Below, one piece after another: positions 1-9,084 of a stretch of DNA of 64,000 bases. The stretch's first letter is position 1. Each line of letters opens with the position of its first letter. The translations under genes were made by a program, and so were the position numbers. The notes below the pieces were generated by a model. It was not told the DNA's origin, did not search any database, and worked only from the letters and a program-made list of their open reading frames with translations. This DNA is from Pseudomonas deceptionensis (GTDB lineage: Bacteria; Pseudomonadota; Gammaproteobacteria; Pseudomonadales; Pseudomonadaceae): positions 1,757,501 to 1,821,500 of the forward strand of contig NZ_FNUD01000002.1 of the NCBI RefSeq assembly GCF_900106095.1. Direction: 5' to 3'.

Positions 1-105
1 TATAAGACTCTAGAGAGTGGCCATCAGTTCGCCCAGTTACATATTCAATACATTTGACTGCCTGCCTTCATTCCACAAAAAGCACTGTGGCTCTTTGCCG
101 CACTT

Positions 106-136
106 TTGCCTGTCGGGCCGCCTGCTTGGTTATACT
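106..136 (+). promoter_or_regulatory. possible sigma-70 promoter of roxSR
   Basis: A TATACT hexamer (131-136) lies about 40 bases before the roxS start. A TTGCCT hexamer (106-111) lies upstream with a 19-base spacer, which is slightly long. Position and -10 quality are reasonable, but no other support is available. Confidence 0.35.
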
Positions 137-173
137 CCGTGCGATCCGCCTGGAGCGATCATCAGGAGAGCTC

Positions 174-1436
174 ATGCTCGCCCCCGTTCAATTATTGTCT
201 GCAACCCGCCAGAACCTGTGGCGCCTTACGTTTATCCGCATGTTGGTGCTGGCTGCGCAAGCGGGTTCAGTGGGCTTTGCCTACCTGTTCAATTTGCTGC
301 CGCTGCCCTGGTTCCAGCTGAGTATCACACTCGGTTTTTCCATGCTGCTGTGTGCTTTTACCGCGATCCGGCTACGCACCACCTGGCCGGTGACGGAGCT
401 GGAATACGCGCTGCAACTGGCTTGTGACCTGTTTATCCACAGCGCCTTGCTGTACTTCTCGGGAGGCTCGGCCAACCCGTTTGTGTCTTATTACCTGGTG
501 CCGCTGACCATCGCTGCGGTGACATTGCCCTGGCGTTACTCGTTGGTGCTGACCGGGATTGCGCTGGCGCTCTACACGCTGTTGCTGATGCAGTTCTACC
601 CGATAGACACGGTGCCGTTCTTCCGCGAAAAGCTGCAGATTTACGGGATGTGGCTGAGTTTTGCGCTGTCGGCGGCAGTGATTACGTTTTTCGCTGCCAA
701 GATGGGTGAAGAGCTGCGCCGTCAGGAAGAACTGCGTGCCCTGCGCCGTGAAGAAGGTCTGCGCGACCAGCAATTGCTGGCGGTGGCAACGCAAGCGGCC
801 GGTGCCGCCCACGAGTTGGGTACACCGTTGTCGACCATGAGCGTGCTGCTTAAAGAGATGCGCCGTGATCATCAGGACCCTGAATTGCAGGATGATCTGA
901 GCGTGCTTCAGGATCAGGTCAAGCTGTGCAAGGAAACCCTGCAGCAACTGGTGCGTGCCGCTGAAGCCAACCGTCGTTTGGCGATTGAGGTTCAGGACGT
1001 CACGCAGTGGCTGGACGAGGCCTTGAACCGCTGGCACTTGATGCGCCCTGAAGCCACTTACCGCTTTCAGTGCCTGGGCCACGCGCCGGTTCCGCGCCTG
1101 GCGCCACCGCCGGACTTGACCCAGGCGCTGCTCAACTTGCTCAACAATGCAGCCGACGCCTGCCCTGAAGGGCTGGAAGTCTGCCTCGATTGGGATGCAG
1201 TTGATTTGACCATCAGTATTCGCGACCACGGTCCAGGTGTACCGTTGGCCATCGCCGAGCAAATCGGCAAACCCTTTTTTACCACCAAGGGCAAAGGCTT
1301 CGGTCTGGGCCTATTCTTGAGCAAAGCCAGCGTGACCCGCGCTGGCGGCTCGGTAAAACTCTACAGTCATGAGGATGGCGGAACGCTCACTGAGCTGCGC
1401 CTCCCACGTGTCGCCCGAGGAAATGAAAATGAGTGA
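174..1436 (+). CDS. roxS: RegB/PrrB-family redox sensor histidine kinase RoxS
   Basis: Membrane histidine kinase of 420 residues that senses respiratory redox state and phosphorylates RoxR. About six hydrophobic helices fill residues 20-190. The GGxxNPF quinone-binding box typical of RegB is present at residues 97-103. The H-box AHELGTPL carries the phospho-acceptor His213, and the C-terminal ATPase domain shows an N-box (LLNNAADA) and a GxGLGLFLSK G-box. Cys252 (in VKLCKE) falls near the redox-active cysteine of RegB, as I recall it. The start at 174 is chosen over 54 because AGGAG (163-167) sits at good spacing and the protein then begins like its family. It overlaps roxR by 8 bases, so the two are translationally coupled. 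Confidence 0.9.
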   Translation: MLAPVQLLSATRQNLWRLTFIRMLVLAAQAGSVGFAYLFNLLPLPWFQLSITLGFSMLLCAFTAIRLRTTWPVTELEYALQLACDLFIHSALLYFSGGSANPFVSYYLVPLTIAAVTLPWRYSLVLTGIALALYTLLLMQFYPIDTVPFFREKLQIYGMWLSFALSAAVITFFAAKMGEELRRQEELRALRREEGLRDQQLLAVATQAAGAAHELGTPLSTMSVLLKEMRRDHQDPELQDDLSVLQDQVKLCKETLQQLVRAAEANRRLAIEVQDVTQWLDEALNRWHLMRPEATYRFQCLGHAPVPRLAPPPDLTQALLNLLNNAADACPEGLEVCLDWDAVDLTISIRDHGPGVPLAIAEQIGKPFFTTKGKGFGLGLFLSKASVTRAGGSVKLYSHEDGGTLTELRLPRVARGNENE

Positions 1437-1989
1437 AGAAATTCAGGTCGAAGGCGAAGAGCTGCCGCATTTGTTGTTGGTAGATGACGACGCCACGTTT
1501 ACCCGCGTGATGGCTCGCGCCATGAGCCGACGCGGTTTTCGCGTCAGCACGGCGGGCTCCGCTGAAGAAGGGCTGATTCTGGCTCAACAGGATCTTCCCG
1601 ATTATGCGGCGCTGGATCTTAAAATGGACGGCGATTCAGGCCTGGTCCTGCTGCCCAAGCTGCTTGAGCTTGATCCCGAGATGCGGGTGGTGATCCTCAC
1701 CGGCTATTCGAGCATCGCCACAGCCGTTGAGGCGATCAAGCGCGGCGCCTGCAATTACCTGTGCAAACCTGCGGATGCGGATGACGTACTCGCCGCTTTG
1801 TTGTCCCAGCATGCTGACCTCGAAACCCTGGTGCCGGACAACCCGATGTCGGTTGACCGTCTGCAGTGGGAACACATCCAGCGCGTGCTGGGTGAGCATG
1901 AAGGCAATATTTCGGCCACTGCCCGTGCCCTGGGCATGCACCGTCGTACGTTGCAGCGCAAGTTGCAAAAGCGCCCGGTAAGACGCTGA
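1429..1989 (+). CDS. roxR: RegA/PrrA-family response regulator RoxR
   Basis: Response regulator of 186 residues and partner of RoxS. The receiver domain (about residues 13-125) has the acidic pocket D19-D21 and phospho-acceptor D63 (ALDLKM), followed by conserved Thr and Lys switch residues (ILTGYSS, CKPA). The C-terminus is a short Fis-type helix-turn-helix (ISATARALGMHRRTLQRKL), the RegA/ActR architecture. In pseudomonads RoxSR controls terminal oxidases and cyanide tolerance (known, not visible here). The start at 1429 has GAGG about eight bases upstream; 1423 is an in-frame alternative. Confidence 0.9.
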   Translation: MSEEIQVEGEELPHLLLVDDDATFTRVMARAMSRRGFRVSTAGSAEEGLILAQQDLPDYAALDLKMDGDSGLVLLPKLLELDPEMRVVILTGYSSIATAVEAIKRGACNYLCKPADADDVLAALLSQHADLETLVPDNPMSVDRLQWEHIQRVLGEHEGNISATARALGMHRRTLQRKLQKRPVRR

Positions 1990-2128
1990 ACAGGAGCTGT
2001 CGCCATTGCGTTGCGCCTTGCAACGAAATGGCGGCAGGACCTACTCTGCGTCAAGACGTTTCAACGCGTCGTGGGCCGGTCGTCCTGACCGGTTTGCAGG
2101 TGTTCTTTACTCCGATCGAGCCTGAACA

Positions 2129-3844
2129 ATGAATCAGAACGCTGAGCCTTCTGTCGTGAATGATGCTGTGCGTGGGCAATTCATACCTCGGGTCTGGGGC
2201 CTCATAACACCCTACTGGCGCAGTGAAGAGCGTGCCTGGGCGTGGACGTTGCTGGTTGCAGTGATCGCCTTGTCCCTGGTCAGCGTGGGCATCTCGGTGT
2301 GGATCAACCATTGGTACAAGGACTTCTACAACGCGCTGGAGAAAAAGGACGGCGCTGCGTTCTGGAGCCTGATCGGCTATTTCGGGATCATCGCGGCGGT
2401 GGGCATTGTCGGTGCGGTATACCGGCTTTACCTGACCCAGATGCTGACCATTCGCTGGCGTCGCTGGCTGACCGAAAAGCATTTCGCACGGTGGCTCGAA
2501 CACAAGAACTACTACCAGCTGGAGCAGGGCGGTTACACCGATAACCCTGACCAGCGCATCAGTGAAGACCTCAACTCGTTCACCGACAATACCCTCACCC
2601 TCGGCCTTGGCTTGATCCGTACCCTGGTCAGTCTGGTGTCCTTCTCGGTGATCCTGTGGGGCGTTTCGGGCAGCATTGACGTCTTTGGCATCACCATCCC
2701 CGGTTACATGTTCTGGTGCGCGCTGCTGTACGCCGCCGTCGGTAGCTGGCTGGCGCACTTGATTGGTCGCCGCCTGATCGGTTTGAGCAATCAACAACAA
2801 CGCTTCGAAGCTGACCTGCGTTTCGCGATGGTTCGGGTGCGGGAAAACGCCGAGAGCATTGCGTTGTACAACGGTGAGCCCAATGAGCATGAGCGGCTGA
2901 GCACACGTTTCGATCGGGTCTGGAAGAACTTCTGGACGCAAATGAAGGTGACAAAGCGCCTGACGTTTTTCACCGCGGGTTACTCGCAAATCGCCATTAT
3001 CTTTCCGTTTGTTGTCGCCGCGCCGCGCTACTTCGCTGGCAAGATCGAGCTGGGGGAACTGATGCAAATCAACTCGGCCTTCAGCAACGTGCAAGAGAAC
3101 TTCAGCTGGTTTATCGACGCCTACGTGACCTTGGCCGCATGGCGCGCCACCTGTGATCGTTTGCTCAGCTTTCGCCAGGCCATGACCGACAATGAACAGC
3201 GTGCACCGGCGATTGATGTACAGCACCAGGGGGAGGCGCTGAAGATTGATGAGCTTAGCCTGGACCTGGCCGATGGCCGCCCTTTGCTGCATGACGCCAA
3301 CTTGCAGGTGGAGGCCGGGGACAGGGTGATGCTCAGCGGCCGCTCCGGAAGCGGTAAAAGTACCTTGTTGCGGGCCATGGGCGGGCTTTGGCCGCAAGGA
3401 GGCGGGGCGATCCGGTTGCCCGAGGAGCGCGCGCTGTTCTTGCCACAAAAGCCGTACCTGCCCATTGGCACCCTGCGTGACGCCTTGAGTTATCCACAGC
3501 CCGGCGACAGCTACGACACAGAACGCTATGAGCAAGTGCTGCGTAGCTGCCGTCTTGAGCATCTGATCTCCAAGCTCGACGAGGTCAACCACTGGCAGCG
3601 CCTGTTGTCCGGGGGCGAGCAGCAACGCTTGGCCTTTGCCCGCGCGCTGTTGTATCGGCCGCGGTGGCTTTACATGGACGAGGCCACCTCGGCGATGGAC
3701 GAAGAAGACGAGGCCATGATGTACCAGGCCCTCATCGATCAACTGCCGGGGTTGAGCATTGTCAGCGTGGGGCATCGCAGCAGTCTGGCGCGCTTCCACC
3801 CTCGGCATGTGCGGATCGAGGCGGGGCAGTTGATGGCGCAGTAG
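2129..3844 (+). CDS. SbmA/BacA-like ABC transporter, fused permease-ATPase (YddA type)
   Basis: ABC protein of 571 residues with an N-terminal SbmA/BacA-like transmembrane domain (about residues 25-350) fused to a nucleotide-binding domain. Walker A GRSGSGKST lies near 404, the signature LSGGEQQR near 493 and Walker B LYMDEATS just after. The EKKDGAAFW and AWRATCDRL segments are typical of YddA-like members, whose relatives move peptides, vitamin B12 or very long-chain fatty acids. The substrate here cannot be told. It appears to be monocistronic, 139 bases after roxR. Confidence 0.85.
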   Translation: MNQNAEPSVVNDAVRGQFIPRVWGLITPYWRSEERAWAWTLLVAVIALSLVSVGISVWINHWYKDFYNALEKKDGAAFWSLIGYFGIIAAVGIVGAVYRLYLTQMLTIRWRRWLTEKHFARWLEHKNYYQLEQGGYTDNPDQRISEDLNSFTDNTLTLGLGLIRTLVSLVSFSVILWGVSGSIDVFGITIPGYMFWCALLYAAVGSWLAHLIGRRLIGLSNQQQRFEADLRFAMVRVRENAESIALYNGEPNEHERLSTRFDRVWKNFWTQMKVTKRLTFFTAGYSQIAIIFPFVVAAPRYFAGKIELGELMQINSAFSNVQENFSWFIDAYVTLAAWRATCDRLLSFRQAMTDNEQRAPAIDVQHQGEALKIDELSLDLADGRPLLHDANLQVEAGDRVMLSGRSGSGKSTLLRAMGGLWPQGGGAIRLPEERALFLPQKPYLPIGTLRDALSYPQPGDSYDTERYEQVLRSCRLEHLISKLDEVNHWQRLLSGGEQQRLAFARALLYRPRWLYMDEATSAMDEEDEAMMYQALIDQLPGLSIVSVGHRSSLARFHPRHVRIEAGQLMAQ

Positions 3845-3928
3845 CCAGCCTGCCGGGAGGTGCTCTGCGCCTCCCGGTGCTTGCGGCGCGCATGCTAAAG
3901 TGCCGCTCCCCGCGCTTTGGAACACGAC

Positions 3929-4408
3929 ATGAGCCTTTTACTTCGCAGTGCTGCGCTGAGCCTGATGCTGGCGAGCCTGCCCCTGGCCGCCGCGCCGATG
4001 CATGCACAGTTTTTACCCATGGATGACCTGCAGTTGCGTGCCGAAAAACCGGAGCAGCAACAGCTGATGCAGGTGACATCGTATTCGGTGGTGGTGGGCA
4101 ACCAGCGTCAATCCAATCAGCAGCCGATCCCGGTGACCTCACCTTTGCTGCTGCGCTTGAAAGGCAAGCCGCTGAGCCAGGGGGCGACGGTGAGCCAGGT
4201 GCTGATCTCGTTTGACGGCGAAAGCAAAAGCCTGAAAAAGCCCGTGTTTGACAGTAAAAACCGAACGCTGACGTTGTCGTATCCGCCGTCTCAATACCCG
4301 GTGGTGATGGAGCTGTTGCGTAACGACACGGTCTATTGCCAGTTTTTGACCTATGCCAATGGCCATATCTGGGCTGACTTGCACACCGGTAGCGTGCGCG
4401 CACGTTGA
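3929..4408 (+). CDS. exported protein of unknown function
   Basis: A 159-residue protein with a clear Sec signal peptide (hydrophobic residues 7-20, cleavage likely after AAAPMHA). The mature part is polar and beta-rich with no motif I recognise. The start at 3929 gives the better signal peptide; a TTG at 3917 is the in-frame alternative. It lies 84 bases after the ABC transporter on the same strand and may be cotranscribed. It is probably periplasmic. Confidence 0.7.
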   Translation: MSLLLRSAALSLMLASLPLAAAPMHAQFLPMDDLQLRAEKPEQQQLMQVTSYSVVVGNQRQSNQQPIPVTSPLLLRLKGKPLSQGATVSQVLISFDGESKSLKKPVFDSKNRTLTLSYPPSQYPVVMELLRNDTVYCQFLTYANGHIWADLHTGSVRAR

Positions 4409-4459
4409 GCCTTGGGTAAACTGCGGGCCCCGTGAAGTATCAGCAGGCTGGAGTCGGAC

Positions 4460-4747
4460 ATGCGTAAAGATAAGAAGCAGTTGATTGGTGATGAGATCGG
4501 CGACGAGCAGATCAAGTTGTTCCTGGACTTTGAACCCGTGGACGCCATTTCGCCGTCGCTGCACAAACTGATCAAAGCCTATCGCGGTCTGCGTATCGAT
4601 GACTTTGGGCGTTTCCTGACCTTCTTCAAAGAGGCTGGTTACGACCTGGATGGCAAAGATGAGCATGGCCAGACGTTTGTAGACATCATCAAGGATCAGC
4701 GTAACGCCGATGAGTACATCGAGCTTATCGAGCAGACTCGCGGCTGA
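4460..4747 (+). CDS. PA4642-family small protein
   Basis: Soluble, acidic 95-residue protein, recognised as the PA4642 family: MRKDKKQLIGDEIGDEQIKL start, then alpha-helical segments ending in a DIIKDQRNADEYIELIEQ helix. The function is unknown. In P. aeruginosa, as I recall, the family member also neighbours the malate:quinone oxidoreductase gene, and mqo is close by here on the opposite strand. A GGAG motif lies just upstream of the ATG, and an intrinsic-type hairpin follows. Confidence 0.8.
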   Translation: MRKDKKQLIGDEIGDEQIKLFLDFEPVDAISPSLHKLIKAYRGLRIDDFGRFLTFFKEAGYDLDGKDEHGQTFVDIIKDQRNADEYIELIEQTRG

Positions 4748-4754
4748 TGCTACT

Positions 4755-4788
4755 TTCAGCGCCCTCAGGGGCGCTGAATGCTTTATTT
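4755..4788 (+). terminator. hairpin terminator after the PA4642-like gene
   Basis: The stem TTCAGCGCC/GGCGCTGAA with a short loop is followed by a T-rich stretch (CTTTATTTCT). The U-tract is imperfect. It lies eight bases after the stop codon. Confidence 0.55.
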
Positions 4789-4954
4789 CTGATAGCCCCC
4801 TCTAACCCCCCCTATTTACAGAAAAATCCGACTAACCCTGAGCTCATTGCGTCGGGTTGCATTTGCGTGGGCGAACAATACTCAAGCTGACATCAAGCAT
4901 GTCAGGTGCCCATCAGGACGATGGGCAGAACCCCGAATGGAATGGAGTCAAACA

Positions 4955-5395
4955 ATGAACCCTGTAGCCGGTTTTGTTTTTGCCGTTGGATTGAGTGTTG
5001 CGAGCTGTACCGTGCTGGCCGCCGATGAGGTGCTGGAGGTCGAGATATTCAATGCATCGGTCCGGGCCATTGCCCCGGGAAACGATTTTTCATGGCTGGA
5101 ACCTCCTGAAAACAAAGGGCACGACTTTGTCGTCGAGCCGTATACCAGTCAGGAACTGCTGTACTACATGCCCCTGTCCCGAGGGACTGACACATTCACC
5201 TATCACCAGGGTGAGCAGGTTTGTCATTTCGGCTTTGGCCATCTCACACCGGGTGCAATCAACCTCAATCGCTGGGCCCAGGCCAAGTCGATCGGGGCGA
5301 TCCCTGCCACCTGTGCGGCCGAGCTTATTGCTGTGCCGGACGATGACGAATTTTCGCGCAATGGTGGTACGCGGGTGATGTTCACCATGGGCTAA
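4955..5395 (+). CDS. exported hypothetical protein
   Basis: A 146-residue protein with a signal peptide (hydrophobic residues 5-22, cleavage likely after VLAA). The mature part is acidic and beta-rich with two cysteines (in EQVCHFG and PATCAAE) that could form one disulphide. I recognise no family. The start at 4955 follows TGGAGT at good spacing; extending to 4847 would put non-signal residues in front. A bidirectional terminator shared with the convergent mqo follows. Confidence 0.65.
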   Translation: MNPVAGFVFAVGLSVASCTVLAADEVLEVEIFNASVRAIAPGNDFSWLEPPENKGHDFVVEPYTSQELLYYMPLSRGTDTFTYHQGEQVCHFGFGHLTPGAINLNRWAQAKSIGAIPATCAAELIAVPDDDEFSRNGGTRVMFTMG

Positions 5396-5402
5396 GGCAA
5401 CA

Positions 5403-5437
5403 AAAAGCCCGCGCTCCAGAACGGGGCGCGGGCTTTT
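5403..5437. terminator. bidirectional intrinsic terminator between convergent genes
   Basis: The stem AAAAGCCCGCGC/GCGCGGGCTTTT has A- and T-runs at both ends, so it can stop transcription both from the exported protein gene (+) and from mqo (-). Confidence 0.85.
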
Positions 5438-5466
5438 ATGTTTTGCTTCATTATGGTGCGCAGGCG

Positions 5467-6975
5467 TTACGCGATGCTGGTGCCAGCACTTTGTGGCTCT
5501 ACCAGTTCCAGCAACTCGGAGTTGCGGGTGCTGATTTCGCGATACAGCTCGGCGTCGGTTTCAAGGACTTTTTCCCGTGCCGGGAAGATTTCCTTGAGCT
5601 TGGTTGCCCATTCGCCATTGGCCTTCTGTGCGAAGCAACGTTCGATCAGGTCCAGCATGATCGACACCGTGACCGAAGCGCCCGGAGAGGCGCCCAGCAG
5701 AGCAGCCAGCGAGCCGTCTTTGGCCGCAACCAGTTCGGTACCGAACTGCAGCACGCCGCCTTTTTTCGGGTCTTTCTTGATGATCTGAACCCGTTGGCCG
5801 GCCACTTCAAGACGCCAGTCTTCGGCTTTTGCCTGCGGGTAGAAGCGACGCAGGGAGTCGAGACGTTGCTCCATCGACTGGCGCACTTCGCTGACCAGGT
5901 ACTTGGTCAGGTCCATGTTGTCGCGAGCGACGGCGAGCATTGGCCCGATGTTGCCCAGACGGATCGACATCGGCAGGTCAAGGAACGAACCGTGCTTGAG
6001 GAACTTGGTGGTGAAGCCGGCATAAGGTCCGAACAGCAACGACTTTTTGCCATCAACCACGCGAGTGTCCAGGTGCGGCACCGACATCGGCGGCGAACCC
6101 ACTGCGGCCTGGCTGTAAACCTTGGCCTGGTGCAGCTTGACCACTTCCGGGTTGTCGCAACGCAGCCATTGGCCGCTGACCGGGAAGCCGCCATAGCCTT
6201 TGCTTTCTTCGATGCCCGAGGCTTGCAGCAGCGGCAAGGCCGCACCGCCTGCCCCCAGGAACACGAACTTGGCATCAACGTCGCGGGTGTTGCCGCTGTT
6301 GGTGTCCTTGATGCTGACGGTCCAGCCACTGCCATTACGCTTGAGGCCGGTAACTTTTTTGCTGTACTTGATCTGGGTGTCCGGTGCGCTGGCCAGATGC
6401 TTGAGCAGCTGCTGGGTCAGGGCGCCGAAGTTGACGTCAGTACCCTGCATTACGCGGGTGGCCGAGATGTGTTGGTCCGCAGGGCGGCCCGGCATCATCA
6501 GGGGCATCCACTCGGTCATCTTGGCTTTGTCTTCGGTGTATTCCATGTCTGAAAACGCATGGTGCTTGCTCAGCACTTCAAAACGTTTTTTCAGGAAGGA
6601 CACGCCTTTTTCGCCTTCAACGTAGCTCAGGTGAGGCACTGGGCTGATGAAGGACTTGCACGAACCGAAGGTCCCTTTTTGCGCCAGGTAGGCCCAAAAC
6701 TGTTTCGAGACTTCGAACTGGGCATTGATATGCACAGCCTTTTTGATATCGATCGAACCATCAGCCGCCTGTGGCGTGTAGTTCAATTCACAAAGGCCAG
6801 CGTGGCCGGTGCCTGCGTTGTTCCACGGGTTGGAACTCTCCGCAGCACCGGAGTCCATCTGCTCAACAACTTCCAGCGTGATGCCGGGGTCGAGCTCTTT
6901 GAGCAGTACGGCGAGGGTGGCACTCATGATGCCCGCTCCAACCAGTACTACGTCCACTGCTTCGTTATGCGCCAT
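5467..6975 (-). CDS. mqo: malate:quinone oxidoreductase
   Basis: A 502-residue FAD-dependent, membrane-associated enzyme that oxidises malate to oxaloacetate and passes electrons to quinone, replacing NAD-linked malate dehydrogenase in pseudomonads. The N-terminus has the dinucleotide-binding motif [11 protein letters not shown], and the family block [21 protein letters not shown] is split by the usual residues. Length fits the Mqo family. The ATG at 6975 is preceded by GGAGACG and begins [13 protein letters not shown]; the upstream in-frame extension is not family-like. It is monocistronic, with a 0.7-kb gap upstream. Confidence 0.95.
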   Translation of the reverse strand: MAHNEAVDVVLVGAGIMSATLAVLLKELDPGITLEVVEQMDSGAAESSNPWNNAGTGHAGLCELNYTPQAADGSIDIKKAVHINAQFEVSKQFWAYLAQKGTFGSCKSFISPVPHLSYVEGEKGVSFLKKRFEVLSKHHAFSDMEYTEDKAKMTEWMPLMMPGRPADQHISATRVMQGTDVNFGALTQQLLKHLASAPDTQIKYSKKVTGLKRNGSGWTVSIKDTNSGNTRDVDAKFVFLGAGGAALPLLQASGIEESKGYGGFPVSGQWLRCDNPEVVKLHQAKVYSQAAVGSPPMSVPHLDTRVVDGKKSLLFGPYAGFTTKFLKHGSFLDLPMSIRLGNIGPMLAVARDNMDLTKYLVSEVRQSMEQRLDSLRRFYPQAKAEDWRLEVAGQRVQIIKKDPKKGGVLQFGTELVAAKDGSLAALLGASPGASVTVSIMLDLIERCFAQKANGEWATKLKEIFPAREKVLETDAELYREISTRNSELLELVEPQSAGTSIA

Positions 6976-7673
6976 TAACGCGTCTCCAAAATCTACGGCA
7001 CCAAATTGACGGCATAGCTGCCAGGTGTTCCGAGGCGTACAGCTGATAGAGCCTCGGGACACTCATGGCCGGGATCGCCATGTCCGATTCTTCGCAATTT
7101 CTTGCAACTTTAGCGGACGCCACCAACCGGGCCTTCAAGGTTCATATGAACGCATTTCAGTACTCGGGAGGCAATTCGACTTAAGGTCTAGAGCGTCCGT
7201 TTGTGCAACCAAATCCGTAAGCGGACAGGCTTCAGTCTCGTGCTGTGGAGCCGACTTCGATCCTGCTTGGTGGAGCTGTTTCAGACGCTAATGGTGCATG
7301 TTCAGACGCAAAACTTTTCATTTGCTCGCCACACTCTTGTGAAGTTGTGAAACCCGTTTTTTTTTCACGCTCTTTTGGAGACGTGAACCTCAAAAAAGGG
7401 CTGCCGCAAGCTTGGCCCCGAACAAGTGGCCGAGCGTAATGGCAGCTCTGGCAGACCATGTGAAAATTGTGGGTTCAGGCAAGAATAAATCAAGCGCATC
7501 CGCAACACATGATCTGTGTGGGCGGCTCTCTGTGGGCGGTGCGGGGGTGCTAATACAAGCGCATTAGCGGTGCTGCGAGGCCCGATCAGGAGACGTCCTT
7601 ATAATCGGGGGGAGATTGTAGCGAAGAAACGCGGGCAATTGATCCTGTTAAATGACTTTTATTGGTTCGCCGG
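6976..7673. other. 698-base stretch without a convincing gene
   Basis: This is the upstream region of mqo. I see a short hairpin in the mqo leader (CCGAGGC/GCCTCGG, 7028-7055), A/T-runs around 7350-7400, and a perfect TATAAT (7600-7605) facing the plus strand with no good -35. Open frames here (such as 7245-7439 + and 7232-7459 -) have non-protein-like composition and no credible ribosome-binding site. A small RNA is possible but not shown. Confidence 0.4.
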
Positions 7674-7907
7674 TCAAAGTCCCAACAAGGGTTGCACCGC
7701 CGAGCGCGTTGCGGGCGGGCTGATACGGGCGTTGGCGGGTAGTACCTGGTGCAACCAGTTGAGGCGGATTTCTTCGATTTCGACCCAGCTATCGCCGACC
7801 GGCGGTTGTTTGCATTGCTTGAAGGCCTGGCAGCGACCCGCTGAGTCGAGGCGGGCGAAGCAGCGATGGGGGCGATCAAGGCCGAGCAGCGACAAGAGCA
7901 TGTTCAT
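7674..7907 (-). CDS. small conserved-looking protein, unknown
   Basis: A 77-residue protein starting MNMLLSLLGLDRPHRC with a protein-like composition (three cysteines, a WVEIEEIRLNWLH segment). AGGTG sits five bases before the ATG. I have the impression that similar short proteins occur across Pseudomonas, but I cannot verify this. There is no known function and no obvious operon partner. Confidence 0.55.
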   Translation of the reverse strand: MNMLLSLLGLDRPHRCFARLDSAGRCQAFKQCKQPPVGDSWVEIEEIRLNWLHQVLPANARISPPATRSAVQPLLGL

Positions 7908-8064
7908 GGCGTCACCTGTTGAGTCAGTCAGTCAGACTATGCCCCGGTGACGTGACATCGCGATGTAACTGCGATGACAGGGTGGTGACAGCAAGCGGCT
8001 AGTTAGCGGGTGCACTGCACCGCTATACTGACGGTCTGTGTTACCCAGTCCTGGAGAGATAAGC

Positions 8065-8649
8065 ATGTTGCAACGCCTGTTGTTCGGTTTGATTACTGTG
8101 ACCAGTTTGACTCTGGTCGGCTGCGCCCACAGCCCGCAACAACTCAGCCCGCAACCCAAGCTGACCACCCAACTTGCGCCAGTGGGTCGTGGCCAGCCGG
8201 TGGTAGTACGTGTGGTGGACGGTCGTCCGTCGCCAACCCTGGGCACCCGTGGTGGCATGTACCCCGAAACCAGCGCGATCAGCGTCAGCAGTGCCGACCT
8301 GATTCCAAAGCTGCAAGCCCAGGCCGAAGCTGCCGTGCGTTTGCTGGGTTACACGCCGACATCCAATGCGATGAATGCACCAACGCTGACCGTCACCCTG
8401 GCCGAGCTCAAGTATCAGTCGCCCAAAGACACCATGTACGTGACCGAAGCCACCATTGGCGCAACGTTCCGCTCTGATGTGAAGAACGGTGGCCGTACTT
8501 ACAGCGGTCGTTATGGTGCGTCCCTGGACCAGCGCTTCGGCATGGCGCCGAATCAGGAAACCAACACCAAGCTGGTGAGTGACGTGTTGAGTGATGCGTT
8601 GACCCGTGTGTTCAAGGACCCGACCATAGGTCGTTTGCTCGGCGAATAA
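8065..8649 (+). CDS. YajG-family lipoprotein
   Basis: A 194-residue outer-membrane-type lipoprotein with signal peptide and lipobox LTLVGC, so lipidation would occur at Cys20 or so. The remainder matches the YajG/lipoprotein_16 family in layout: RGQPVVVRVVDGR, then GYTPTS and a C-terminal DVLSDALTRVFKDP helix. Family function is unknown. The start at 8065 has CTGGAGAG upstream. It stands alone with its own terminator. Confidence 0.85.
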   Translation: MLQRLLFGLITVTSLTLVGCAHSPQQLSPQPKLTTQLAPVGRGQPVVVRVVDGRPSPTLGTRGGMYPETSAISVSSADLIPKLQAQAEAAVRLLGYTPTSNAMNAPTLTVTLAELKYQSPKDTMYVTEATIGATFRSDVKNGGRTYSGRYGASLDQRFGMAPNQETNTKLVSDVLSDALTRVFKDPTIGRLLGE

Positions 8650-8661
8650 ACGCAGTAAAAC

Positions 8662-8696
8662 AAAAAGCCCGAACTCAGTGAGTTCGGGCTTTTTTG
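8662..8696. terminator. intrinsic terminator, bidirectional
   Basis: The perfect stem AAAAAGCCCGAACTCA/TGAGTTCGGGCTTTTT lies 13 bases after the YajG stop. It can serve both this gene and the convergent small gene at 8709. Confidence 0.9.
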
Positions 8697-8708
8697 TGTT
8701 TGGCCGCT

Positions 8709-8915
8709 TCAGGCCGCTTCGGCATACAGCTCCAGGCGGCTGACGCCGGTGAGCAAATCCAGCTCTGGCAAGTCGGCATGGGTATGGCCACTCAGGGCGC
8801 AATACACCAGCCAGTGATGATCCTGAACATTAAAGGCCAGACCTTCGATCAGTGCCTGCTGTTCGTCGCTGGGGGCGATCAGATACAGGCGGTCCTGGTT
8901 TTCTGCGTGCAGCAT
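8709..8915 (-). CDS. small acidic protein, unknown
   Basis: A 68-residue acidic protein (MLHAENQDRLYLIAPSDEQQ start). GGAG precedes the ATG with six intervening bases. A longer in-frame extension to 9395 runs into the acyltransferase gene in another frame and through a REP element, so it is rejected. No domain is recognised. It is convergent with the YajG gene and shares its terminator. Confidence 0.6.
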   Translation of the reverse strand: MLHAENQDRLYLIAPSDEQQALIEGLAFNVQDHHWLVYCALSGHTHADLPELDLLTGVSRLELYAEAA

Positions 8916-8997
8916 GACAAGCTCCGTGTCGGTGTCGAGGGGCCACAGAGTGGCTCCTCTACATGACGATACGGTTACAGCAGAAATTAAGCATTGC

Positions 8998-9071
8998 TGT
9001 GGGAGCGAGCCTGCTCGCGATGCGGGCGGCTCAGTTCGAGTAGATGCAATCGCGAGCAGGCTCGCTCCCAC
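8998..9071. repeat. REPIN-type inverted repeat
   Basis: Two 24-base arms of the REP sequence that begins TGTGGGAGCGAGC are arranged as an inverted pair around a short spacer (about 9022-9047). This is the most common REP type in fluorescens-group genomes. It lies between two minus-strand genes. Confidence 0.85.
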
Positions 9072-9084
9072 GGGTCTTATCGGG

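Noticed and set aside
2051..3925. 624-residue minus-strand ORF
   Set aside because: It is antisense to the well-supported ABC exporter and is an artefact of GC-biased third positions; it has no ribosome site or family pattern.
7245..7439. 64-residue ORF in the mqo upstream gap
   Set aside because: No ribosome site at its start, poor composition, and a competing antisense frame; kept only as a possible RNA region.
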